This document shows positions 1 through 6,120 of a DNA stretch of 10,640 nucleotides, piece by piece. The notes beneath the pieces were generated by a model, which was given only the letters and a program-made list of their open reading frames with translations, was not told the DNA's origin and searched no databases. The stretch's first letter is position 1. The number at the start of each line of letters is the position of its first letter. Source of the DNA: Brevundimonas sp. (lineage in GTDB: Bacteria; Pseudomonadota; Alphaproteobacteria; Caulobacterales; Caulobacteraceae); assembly GCF_003248455.1 (NCBI RefSeq), contig NZ_QFNM01000053.1, positions 1 through 10,640 of the forward strand, in the 5' to 3' direction. The position numbers were made by a program, and so were the translations under genes.

Positions 1-99
1 ATCAGCTCCGCCGCACGGCCGCTCCCGCCGGCGCAGCAGATCGGCTATCAACCCCCTGGGCTCTCACAATGATCGAGGGAACAGAGGGGGGGCACGTCA
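1..99 (+). mobile_element. IS terminus, copy A (IS3-family-like end; inverted with respect to copy B)
   Basis: This stretch is the reverse complement of 10542-10638. It is identical over positions 1-85 and differs only in a G tract (7 G here, 5 in the partner). Its inner edge, read inward on the minus strand, begins TGACGTGCCCC, the same start as the right inverted repeat of the IS at 4278-5531, so position 99 is taken as the end of an insertion sequence whose body lies left of the window. A third copy, interrupted by the younger IS, is at 4230-4277 plus 5536-5579. No complete coding region is visible in it. The parent element cannot be named from this fragment. Confidence 0.75.
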
Positions 100-113
100 T
101 TGCGTTCGCTTTG

Positions 114-136
114 TTCAAGCGTCAGACGCCTTGGAA
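114..136 (-). terminator. possible hairpin downstream of the TPR gene
   Basis: An imperfect inverted repeat (TTCAAGCGT / ACGCCTTGGAA, two bulges, loop CAG) lies about 30 bp after the TPR stop codon, in the 66-bp gap before the IS end. There is no U-tract on the minus strand, so it is at best a weak or factor-assisted terminator. Nothing else is visible between 100 and 165. Confidence 0.2.
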
Positions 137-165
137 CCCATAAGGCTGCAGGCTCGCATCGTCGC

Positions 166-987
166 TTAACGAAGGCGCGACGTGTCGAGGGCGGGGTGGA
201 CCTGGCGGATGCAGATGCGGATTTGTTCGAGGATGTGATCCTCCGACCCGGCCCAGCCTTCGGTTTCCATGCGCAACATGCGGGCCGTCGAAAATTGCTG
301 GGCCGCCTCGCTGAACCGCTGAGCCAGTTGCAGTGCATTGGCGTACTGTAGCCTGGCTTCGTAGGCGAGCGCGCCGCCTTCGGGGGTCACGTATTGCAGG
401 TATTCGCTGTACAGGGCCACGGCGTCCTTCAGCCGGCCCTGTTCCTTCACCGCATGGGCGAGGACAAGCAGATAGTTTCGGCGGCCGGCATTCACCAGCT
501 CTTGAAAACCCTTTTCGGCCGCCGCCCATCGTCCTTGCGCCAGGGCGGCCATCGCCGCATCGACCCGACCCTGCCAGGGGGCGTCAGCGGCTCTGGCCGC
601 GCCGACGCGAAGCGTCTCGGCTATACCTCCATCATTGGGGGCCAACTGCGCAGCGCGTTCATAGTAGTGGAACGACTTCTCGGCATCGCCCTTCACCCAG
701 AAGAAATGGCCGATCTGGACATTGAGGTCGGCGTCGTCAGGTCGCTGCTTGAGGGCTTCAAAATAGGCCGCTTCCGCAGCATCAAGCTCGCCGGCCTCCT
801 TGAGCATGTGGCCCAGTTGCACACGAGGCCCGAAGCCGTCGCGAAGCTCTAACGCACGGCGATAAAGATCCGCTGCGTGACGCCAGTCGTGCTGCGATTT
901 GGCAGTCTTAGCCTTCTGAAGGATTTGTTTGCGCTCTGCGCTTGAGCGGGCATCAGCGATGCGTCTGAATGCGACGTCGAGTTTCAT
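166..987 (-). CDS. TPR-repeat protein, third gene of glycosylation-type cluster
   Basis: A protein of 273 residues starting at the ATG at 987, which overlaps the stop of the upstream gene as ATGA. A longer reading from 1083 is open but runs 96 bp into the upstream gene, so the coupled ATG is preferred. It is almost wholly helical with TPR-like pairs. The clear ones span about residues 24-50 (W at the start and an ALEL end), 54-85 (GHML..AGELDAAEAAYFEAL) and 86-119 (IGHFFWVKGDAEKSFHYYERA). A second set lies at about 140-250. There is no signal peptide or membrane segment, so it is probably cytoplasmic. TPR proteins are protein-binding scaffolds, and those beside glycosyltransferases often assist substrate recognition or complex formation. 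That role is inferred from context only. The C-terminus (..DTSRLR) ends 66 bp from an IS end and appears complete. Confidence 0.82.
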   Translation of the reverse strand: MKLDVAFRRIADARSSAERKQILQKAKTAKSQHDWRHAADLYRRALELRDGFGPRVQLGHMLKEAGELDAAEAAYFEALKQRPDDADLNVQIGHFFWVKGDAEKSFHYYERAAQLAPNDGGIAETLRVGAARAADAPWQGRVDAAMAALAQGRWAAAEKGFQELVNAGRRNYLLVLAHAVKEQGRLKDAVALYSEYLQYVTPEGGALAYEARLQYANALQLAQRFSEAAQQFSTARMLRMETEGWAGSEDHILEQIRICIRQVHPALDTSRLR

Positions 988-1901
988 TCGGCGACCCAAG
1001 TCAAGCTGACTTCTTGTGGCCTTACAATCCAGGGCTCGTCGTCCGGCTCGCCTTTTCGGATGGCGAAAATCAGGACTTCGCACACCAGATGTTCCGGCAG
1101 GGTGCGAAATTCGCTGCTGAACGTCGCCCGGCCCGCGAGAGTCATCGAAAAAAGCTTCTCAAGTCCTGCGTTGGCCGTCGCCTCTACACATATGACGGAG
1201 TCGCGATGTTGCCGCCAATCCACGTTGAGGCGCCAAAGGCCCGGCCGTAAGGGTTTCTTGGGTCCGGCGAGCACCAAGCCTTCGCTCACTTCCAGCCCAT
1301 CGTCCTTGTAAAAGGCATTGAACGAAAGCGCGTCGCCCGTAACCATTAGCCCGCGATCACCAAGAGACAACATCAGAACCAAGCGATCACTACATTCCGC
1401 CGAGATGAGCGAAAACGGCGTGTCGCCGGTCATGCGAGCGACGGTGGGATTGCGTCCCTCCGCACGTGCGATATCGACGATCTCCTGAATGATTTCCGAT
1501 CGGCTGACGCCGTTATTCAGGCGATCCTGGAATCGAAGACGTTCGTGCAGTTGCACGTCGCGGCCCATGAGCCGAAAGGCGGCGTATTCCAAAAATACGA
1601 CGTCGTCAGACGGCGCATGGCTCGTCAAAATCTCTTCCACCACAATCTCGTCATCCGGGCGGACAATGGCGGTCGGTACAACAGGCGGGGGCGAACTGGG
1701 TGTGCCTTCGCTGCGCGCCTGCAAGGCCGCCCAGATCCGAGACTTGTTCACCCCCCGGAGAATGGCCTGAGTAAGGGCATTGGCGTCGCGCGGCGTGACC
1801 GTCGTTGCGCCGAGCGCTTTGATCGCAGCTCGGACAAAGGATTCAGCCGGGAGTTTCAACAGGGCTGCTGGCATCGCGGCGATATCGCGCGGCTTCGTCA
1901 T
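984..1901 (-). CDS. DUF4214-like protein with beta-rich C-terminal domain
   Basis: A 305-residue protein whose ATG directly abuts the TGA of the glycosyltransferase gene, with the next gene overlapping its end by 4 bp. Residues 101-150 (FLEYAAFRLMGRD..., then L..G.SRSEII..I...AEGR) follow the DUF4214 pattern: a helical segment, L-G-R-D, then G-x-S-R-x-x-I and a final S/A-E-x. Residues 20-66 (FVRAAIKALGATTVTPRDA..., then ILRGVNKSRIWAAL.ARSEG) show a weaker version of the same layout, so there may be two tandem copies. A Pro/Ser-rich linker lies near 67-80. Residues about 155-305 alternate hydrophobic strands and Gly/Pro turns (GLWRLNVDW..., VICVEATANAGLEKL) and look like a beta-sandwich or jelly-roll, possibly carbohydrate-binding. 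DUF4214 segments are known in surface-layer, adhesin and glycosylation-associated proteins. The exact function is unknown. No signal peptide is seen. Confidence 0.75.
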   Translation of the reverse strand: MTKPRDIAAMPAALLKLPAESFVRAAIKALGATTVTPRDANALTQAILRGVNKSRIWAALQARSEGTPSSPPPVVPTAIVRPDDEIVVEEILTSHAPSDDVVFLEYAAFRLMGRDVQLHERLRFQDRLNNGVSRSEIIQEIVDIARAEGRNPTVARMTGDTPFSLISAECSDRLVLMLSLGDRGLMVTGDALSFNAFYKDDGLEVSEGLVLAGPKKPLRPGLWRLNVDWRQHRDSVICVEATANAGLEKLFSMTLAGRATFSSEFRTLPEHLVCEVLIFAIRKGEPDDEPWIVRPQEVSLTWVAE

Positions 1902-4094
1902 TCAAGAAATCCTCATCAGATTGGCAGCGCGCTGACCAACCACTTCCCAGCTGTGGGTTTCGGCGTAGCGTCGCCGGGCGCGATCATGCAAAGTGCGTAT
2001 CGCATCGTCCTGGGCGAGACCCAGTATGGCTTCGGCCAGAGTTTCCACATCCAAGTTTCGCACGAGATGGCTGAAAGGCAGCAGGTCTCGGAAAACGCCC
2101 GAGTTCGAAAGCAATGTGGGCCGGTCCAAAGCTATGGCCATCCTAGCGGCGCCCGAAGCGCCTTCGGGAGAGGGGCTATAAGGAAACACGAGCAGATCAC
2201 AAGGCGCCAGGAGCTTCACCACCTTGTCATCCGGCAAGAAATCATAATTGGCCGTGACATGGTCTTCGAGCTTCAATGTCTTGATCAAGGCGTCTACCCG
2301 CGACCGCGCTACGCGGCTTTGACGCTCTACCCGCTGTGCATTCGCCAGAACCAGATGGATGCGAGGGTCCGACTTGCGAGCCAAGGCGATCGCACTGACA
2401 AGAAGTTCCAGATTCTTGTGTTCTGTCAGGAATCCGAACGTGCCGACAACGAAGTTGTCGGGGTTCGGTCGTTGGGACGCGCCCAGGATTCGGACGCCGT
2501 GTGGAAGGACTTCGCCCCGAAAACCCGCGCGGCCGAGTTCTTCCACGTCCTCAGCTGCGTGGGCGACGATGACGTCAAAGCCGTTCAACCAGTCCGCGTC
2601 AGACTGCAAGGTTTCGTGAACGTTGTGCAGCGTGATGATAAGTCGATCCCGGCCGCGGCGAAGCGCGGGTATGACCTTTCTCATGTCGTCTGCTGAAAAG
2701 TGCCCGGGATGGTGCTGGAACCAGATTACGGGCGCTAGGGCTGTATTGCCGACTTGATCGGCGAAGCGCTGCAGCGACACACTGTCATAACCCCACAGTC
2801 TCGTCACGCCATCTTCTTTTGAATTCGCTTCTGTCGGCTTGAGAGACCGCCGCGCCCAAACGTGGGCCAATCCGTCCTTGAGTGCAGAATCGCCATATAG
2901 TTGCTCTGAATACGTCGCGATCCCGCACTCCTCGTTCCAGGTCGAAACGACTTCAAATGAGGGGGCGGAAGAGCGCGATGTCTGCTGCGTCGATAGTGAT
3001 GAAATGACGCGGCTAGCCACGGCGTCCCATGTCAGCGACTCGGACGCCAATCGCCGTGCATTGGCAGACAGACGCCGCGTCAGTTCGGGTTCATCCACCG
3101 CCTGTTGAAGCGCCTTCGCGAAACTTTCAACATCAGGATCTTCCCAAAGACCGTAAGTAGAAGCGACATGTGATTTGGATTTTGCCGGTCGGCTTTCTAC
3201 AAGCAAAGCTGTTCTCTCGGTGCAGAAATCGGCCTGTCCTCCTGAGCGCGCAGCGACCACAGGGATGCCTAGGTGCATCGCTTCTGCCAAAGGAAGCCCG
3301 AACCCTTCTCCCCTACTGACCAAAACTACGGCAGTGGCGCTCTGATAAAGACGGGCGATTCCGGCACCGTCGAGCGTTGAATCATCTATTATAATCCGCG
3401 GCGGGACGGAGAACCGTGACTGCGTGTCCTCCACAACGCGGCGCACGAAATTGTGAGGATTTGGGCTGGTCTTTATATAGAGTTCTACGTCGTTTCGATC
3501 ATTGAAGGCCCGACAGAAAGCTTCAACTAATTCGTCTGGCGCTTTCCGAGGAAGGAACGTTGAAATATGGAGTAGTCGTTTGACGGTTTTCTCAGGCGCT
3601 TGATTGTGGCGCGCCTGAGATAAAATTTGATCTGCGCCGTTTCCTACAATGGGGCACGGGATGATGACACCCGAACGTCTAAGTGCGTCGGACACATATC
3701 TGGCGGTCGTCATTACGAAGTCGAGGTCGCGATTAAAACGCATGGCCATGAGAGGAGGAATCTCGCTTTCCTCCCAAGCCCAGCACACCAACCCGTTCCT
3801 CTTGCCCGCCATGCCATGTGTCACGGGTGGCCAGGCATTGCGTAGATGCACGTCCACCGGATCGGCGTGGGCGACCGCTATGCCCGCTAAACCGGCGCGT
3901 TGGAGTTCTCCGTCACCTTCGCTGCGGTCAGTAGGTAAAATTCTGAGATTCAGACCGCGCTGCAGCAAGGCTTTTGCCAGATGCCGGTTAACGATCGAGA
4001 GGCTGGCGAAGCCGCAAAACTGCCCTTCGATGAGCACACGCCCGGTTGTAGAAGGATCGCCTGAATGCGTCATTCTGAGTTCTTGCCTATCCAT
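1902..4094 (-). CDS. two-domain GT-B (GT4-type) glycosyltransferase
   Basis: About 730 residues from the ATG at 4094. ATG 4073 is also possible, and the frame stays open to a TTG at 4181 without conserved sequence. Two consecutive GT-B modules are present. The first (about residues 18-370) has the GT4 signature R-G-E-G-F-G-L-P-L-A-E-A-M (residues 262-273), with both acids of the E-x7-E motif, and an LLHISTFLPRKAPDEL start to its nucleotide-binding half. The second (about 380-730) opens with WNEECGIATYSEQL, typical of GT4 N-terminal halves, and contains VVGTFGFLTEHKN. Its equivalent motif (EGASGAARM) keeps only the first Glu. It should transfer sugars from nucleotide-sugar donors to a glycan or protein acceptor in the cytoplasm; donor and acceptor are unknown. 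It is the first gene of a coupled three-gene unit, and its start lies under 140 bp from an IS end. Confidence 0.88.
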   Translation of the reverse strand: MDRQELRMTHSGDPSTTGRVLIEGQFCGFASLSIVNRHLAKALLQRGLNLRILPTDRSEGDGELQRAGLAGIAVAHADPVDVHLRNAWPPVTHGMAGKRNGLVCWAWEESEIPPLMAMRFNRDLDFVMTTARYVSDALRRSGVIIPCPIVGNGADQILSQARHNQAPEKTVKRLLHISTFLPRKAPDELVEAFCRAFNDRNDVELYIKTSPNPHNFVRRVVEDTQSRFSVPPRIIIDDSTLDGAGIARLYQSATAVVLVSRGEGFGLPLAEAMHLGIPVVAARSGGQADFCTERTALLVESRPAKSKSHVASTYGLWEDPDVESFAKALQQAVDEPELTRRLSANARRLASESLTWDAVASRVISSLSTQQTSRSSAPSFEVVSTWNEECGIATYSEQLYGDSALKDGLAHVWARRSLKPTEANSKEDGVTRLWGYDSVSLQRFADQVGNTALAPVIWFQHHPGHFSADDMRKVIPALRRGRDRLIITLHNVHETLQSDADWLNGFDVIVAHAAEDVEELGRAGFRGEVLPHGVRILGASQRPNPDNFVVGTFGFLTEHKNLELLVSAIALARKSDPRIHLVLANAQRVERQSRVARSRVDALIKTLKLEDHVTANYDFLPDDKVVKLLAPCDLLVFPYSPSPEGASGAARMAIALDRPTLLSNSGVFRDLLPFSHLVRNLDVETLAEAILGLAQDDAIRTLHDRARRRYAETHSWEVVGQRAANLMRIS

Positions 4095-4196
4095 TAATTC
4101 GCCGTTCGGCCTGTCTCGGGTGGGATCACCGAATTCCTGCTCAGTCTGAACCTGACGACTACATTTCGGCTCGCGATTCAAGAGGCGGCCTTAAGC

Positions 4197-4223
4197 TCGA
4201 TAAAGGTAGCCTGGTACGGTCAA
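4197..4223 (-). promoter_or_regulatory. weak candidate promoter for the minus-strand glycosyltransferase cluster
   Basis: On the minus strand TTGACC (4223-4218) is followed after 15 bp by TATCGA (4202-4197). Spacing is short and the -10 is poor. It is the only visible candidate between the IS terminus at 4230 and the first gene, so transcription may start here or come from the IS debris. Confidence 0.25.
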
Positions 4224-4229
4224 AGTGAC

Positions 4230-4277
4230 TGACGGGCCCCCTCTGGTCCCTCGATCATTGCGAGAGCCCAGGGGGTT
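4230..4277 (-). mobile_element. terminus of an older IS, left piece (split by the younger IS)
   Basis: Positions 4230-4277 match the first 48 bases of copy B (10542 onward) with a few substitutions: TGACGGGCCCCCTCTGG here against TGACGTGCCCCCTCTGT there, then TCGATCATTG and AGAGCCCAGGGGGTT. The match resumes after the inserted IS, at GATAGCGGATCTGCTG (5536). Together with 5536-5840 this is one older insertion sequence, with its outer end at 4230 and its transposase read on the minus strand. Confidence 0.75.
4274..4277. repeat. target-site duplication GGTT, left copy
   Basis: GGTT directly precedes the IS left end at 4278 and is repeated at 5532-5535 directly after its right end. Four bases fit the IS407 group of the IS3 family. 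The uninterrupted sequence CCCAGGGGGTTGATAG in copy B near 10585 shows a single GGTT, confirming the duplication. Confidence 0.85.
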
Positions 4278-4304
4278 TGACCTGCCCCTGAGAGTTTTGA
4301 TCCG
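4278..4304 (+). repeat. left inverted repeat of the IS
   Basis: A 27-base terminal repeat starting with TGA. It pairs with 5506-5531, with one substitution at base 5, a 2-base gap and changes near the inner edge. Confidence 0.85.
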
Positions 4305-4377
4305 CTCCCCGGAAACTGGATCACCGGACGTTAGAGTTTTCCACTGAGATTTTCCCTGGCTGGGAAGGAGCGGATCA
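4298..4377 (+). promoter_or_regulatory. 11-bp inverted repeat pairing the IS end with the orfA ribosome binding site
   Basis: TGATCCGCTCC (4298-4308) at the inner edge of the left repeat is the exact reverse complement of GGAGCGGATCA (4367-4377). The second arm contains the GGAG of the orfA Shine-Dalgarno (AAGGAG, 4365-4370) and ends 2 bases before the ATG at 4380. A transcript entering from outside the IS would contain both arms and could hide the ribosome binding site. A transcript starting inside the 58-base loop would not. This is how some other ISs limit transposase expression from read-through transcription. The repeat is seen; its action is inferred. Confidence 0.5.
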
Positions 4378-4379
4378 CC

Positions 4380-4646
4380 ATGAAGGCATCGCAGTTTTCG
4401 GACGCCCGGAAGGCGTTTAATTTGAAACAGGGCGCCGACGGCGTGCCGGTGGCTGAGATCTGCCGGCGAGCCGGGATCAGTCAGGCGACCTACTTCAACT
4501 GGAAGAAGAAGTACGATGGCCTGCTGCCGACGGAGATGAAGCGGCTCAAGCAGCTCGAGGACGAGAACACGCGGTTGCGCAAGCTGGTGGCGGACCTGTC
4601 GCTTGACCGGGAGATGCTGCAGGACGTGATCCGGCGAAAGCTTTGA
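4380..4646 (+). CDS. IS3-family transposase OrfA (intact)
   Basis: An 88-residue DNA-binding subunit of an IS407-group transposase. Residues 23-45 form the helix-turn-helix (PVAEICRRAGISQATYFNWKKKY), which recognises the terminal repeats. Residues about 53-85 are a heptad-rich leucine zipper (L56, L59, L66, L69 region) for multimerisation. It starts at the ATG after AAGGAG (4365-4370). Length and motifs are those of a full-length OrfA. It ends with TGA overlapping the orfB frame at 4643-4646. Without a working OrfB, OrfA alone usually acts as a repressor or competitor in this family. Confidence 0.93.
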   Translation: MKASQFSDARKAFNLKQGADGVPVAEICRRAGISQATYFNWKKKYDGLLPTEMKRLKQLEDENTRLRKLVADLSLDREMLQDVIRRKL

Positions 4647-5513
4647 GGCCTGGTCGCAAGCGCGAGCTGGTGGACGGGTGTCGGGGTGATTGGGGCGTGG
4701 TCGATCCGGCGAGCTTGCCGGGTGCTTGAGATGGACACGTCGAGCTATCACTACCGATCCCGTCGCCCGACCAGGCCGGTCTCGAATCCCGGATCAAGGC
4801 GATGTGTCAGACGCGCGTGCGCTATGGCTATCGCCGGATCCATGTCCTGCTGCAGCGCGAAGGCTGGCAGCTCAACATCAAGAAGACCCGAAGGATCTAC
4901 AATGCGTTAGGCCTTCAGTTAAGGAACAAGACGCCCAAACGCAGGGTGAAGGCCAAGCTGCGGGAAGACCGCTGCGAAGCCACCGGGCCGAACGAGACCT
5001 GGGCCATGGACTTCGTCCACGACCAACTGGCGACCGGCCGGAAGATCCGGATCCTGACCGTCGTGGATACCTTCACTCGGTACTCCCCGGTGATCGATCC
5101 GCGGTTCACCTATCGGTCGGAGAACGTCGTCGAGGCGTTGGATCAGGCCTGCGCCAGGCCGGGCTATCCGAAGGCGATCCGGGTCGACCAGGGCACGGAG
5201 TTCGTCTCCCGGAACCTCGACCTATGGGCCTAAGCCCACGGCGTCTCCCTCGACTTCTCACGGCCCGGCAAACCGACAGACAACGCCTTCATCAAGGCGT
5301 TCAACGGACGCTGCCGGCCGAATGCCTGAACGCCCACTGGTTCCTGACGCTTGAGGATGCGGCCGAAAAGTTGGAGGCTTGGCGCAGAGACTACAACGAG
5401 GTTCGGCCCCATGGGCCAAAGGCAACAAGCCGCCGATCGCGTTGATAGATCCCGGTGACGCAGCCAGCCCGTCACCCATCACAAACGCCAAGACTCAGGT
5501 CGCCGCTGGATGA
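4643..5513 (+). pseudogene. IS3-family transposase OrfB, decayed
   Basis: The reading frame starts in the -1 phase relative to orfA (RPGRKRELVD) and matches the integrase-type catalytic subunit. Recognisable parts are the HTH_21 region (RYGYRRIHVLLQREGW), the first Asp in WAMDFVHD, the second in IRVDQGTEF and the C-terminal LEDAAEKLEAWRRDYNEVRPHG. Damage seen: one extra base near 4699; a lost base near 4768 that restores the frame, with a stop between; an in-frame TAA at 5231-5233 where family members have a sense codon (LWA-x-AHGVSLDF); a lost base near 5310 and another near 5416. The family's catalytic Glu (NAFIEAFNGR) is Lys, AAG at 5294-5296. The final stop (5511-5513) lies in the right inverted repeat. 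The gene cannot produce an active DDE transposase. Confidence 0.88.
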
Positions 5514-5531
5514 AAACTCAGGGGCACGTCA
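5506..5531 (-). repeat. right inverted repeat of the IS
   Basis: A 26-base terminal repeat. Read on the minus strand it starts TGACGTGCCCCTGAG and ends TTTTCATCCAG. The orfB stop lies inside it. A close relative (21 or more of 26 positions the same) stands alone at 10516-10541. Confidence 0.85.
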
Positions 5532-5535
5532 GGTT
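5532..5535. repeat. target-site duplication GGTT, right copy
   Basis: GGTT follows the IS right end and is the partner of 4274-4277. After it the older IS sequence resumes with GATAGCGGATCTGCTG. Confidence 0.85.
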
Positions 5536-5840
5536 GATAGCGGATCTGCTGCCGGCAGGGCCATGGGCGCAAGGATTCCGGTGGCGCGCTTTCGGCCCCG
5601 CCGCCGTCGCATCGCCAGGCCTTCCCCGATAGAGCCGGAACAGCCGCTTCTTGTTCATGCTGTTGCCCTCCCGTTCCAGCAGGATACCCAGGCACCGATA
5701 GCCGAGCCGGCGGCGCTCAGCCCCCGGACTGCGCAGGCGCTCGCGCACCTCCGCGTCGCCTCGTTCAGGCTCGCGGCGCGCCGTCTTCGGATCGATCTGG
5801 GTCAGCCCGCGGGCGCGCTTCTGCAAGAAGCCGCGCTCTG
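5536..5840 (-). pseudogene. remnant of an older IS3-family OrfB (different element), right piece
   Basis: On the minus strand from about 5826 the translation contains ERRRLGYRCLGILLEREGN and MNKKRLFRLYR, the typical N-terminal third of IS3 OrfB. After a base shift near 5625 it continues as EGLAMRRRRGRKRATGILAPMALP. In complete relatives the catalytic core would follow (NQRWSLDF...). Here the sequence instead runs into the IS-terminus repeat shared with the window ends (5536-5579, continuing at 4277-4230). Most of the catalytic domain has been deleted, leaving a short derivative. It differs in sequence from the OrfB at 4643-5513, so at least two kinds of IS have landed here. The upstream border near 5840 is estimated from where the plus-strand fragment becomes readable. 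Confidence 0.72.
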
Positions 5841-5842
5841 CT

Positions 5843-6007
5843 ATCAGACGAAACTGGCGGTCTCTGCATTATCGTCGCGAGCTCAAGCCTGCAGTCAACG
5901 CCAGCATGGCCTTGTTTGATTGGATGAAAACGATTGCCCTTCAGGAGCTTTTGTTAAGCGAATTTGAGCCATCTGTCGCTGAGTGTGTAAAATCCCTCGC
6001 CAAGTAA
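5843..6007 (+). pseudogene. 3' fragment of an unidentified gene, cut by the old IS
   Basis: One plus-strand frame reads protein-like from about 5843 to the TAA at 6005-6007 (AIRRNWRSLHYRREL, KPAVNASMALFDWMKTIALQ, ELLLSEFEPSVAECVKSLAK), about 54 codons. An internal ATG at 5906 would give a 33-residue peptide, but it has no Shine-Dalgarno, and sense sequence upstream in the same frame argues for a truncated gene. The composition is AT-richer than the flanking IS DNA and resembles the gene at 6121, so it may be the tail of a former upstream partner. I do not recognise the family. Confidence 0.4.
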
Positions 6008-6058
6008 GTTCGTCATAGCTACTGGGTGACAGTTGCCCAAAAGCGCCGCTGCGCGATT

Positions 6059-6077
6059 GATGGCTCTTTCGGCCATC
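6059..6077 (+). other. small hairpin in the leader of the 6121 gene
   Basis: GATGGC and GCCATC form a perfect 6-bp stem around the loop TCTTTCG, in the 113-bp gap between the gene fragment and the glycosyltransferase. A T-rich but broken stretch (ACTATTTTGG) follows, so it could be a weak terminator of the fragment or a leader structure. No clear promoter is seen in 6008-6110. Confidence 0.25.
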
Positions 6078-6120
6078 GTTGCGACTATTTTGGTGATCTG
6101 TTAAATAATAGAGGAAGATT

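Larger units (their letters stand above)
4278..5531 (+). mobile_element. IS3-family (IS407-group-like) insertion sequence, 1254 bp
   Basis: The ends are defined by imperfect inverted repeats. The left (4278-4304) reads TGACCTGCCCCTGAGAG then TTTTGATCCG. The right (5531-5506, minus strand) reads TGACGTGCCCCTGAG then TTTTCATCCAG. A GGTT duplication flanks both. Inside are orfA (4380-4646) and, in the -1 frame relative to it, orfB (4643-5513), the usual IS3 layout in which a programmed frameshift makes the OrfAB transposase. OrfA is intact. OrfB carries several frameshifts, a stop and a Glu-to-Lys change at the catalytic site, so this copy should not move by itself. It is inserted into the end of an older IS. 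The exact ISfinder name cannot be given from sequence alone. Confidence 0.92.

Noticed and set aside
1545..2696. A 383-codon plus-strand open frame opposite the glycosyltransferase cluster
   Set aside because: It has no recognisable domain, crosses two minus-strand genes with clear motifs and shows antisense-type composition.
4191..4751. A 186-codon minus-strand frame across the IS left end
   Set aside because: It spans the junction of two ISs, lies antisense to orfA and shows no protein family features.
4690..5445. A single 251-codon plus-strand frame within the IS as a separate gene
   Set aside because: Only its last ~45 codons match a transposase. The rest is an out-of-frame reading of orfB, which is a frameshifted pseudogene.
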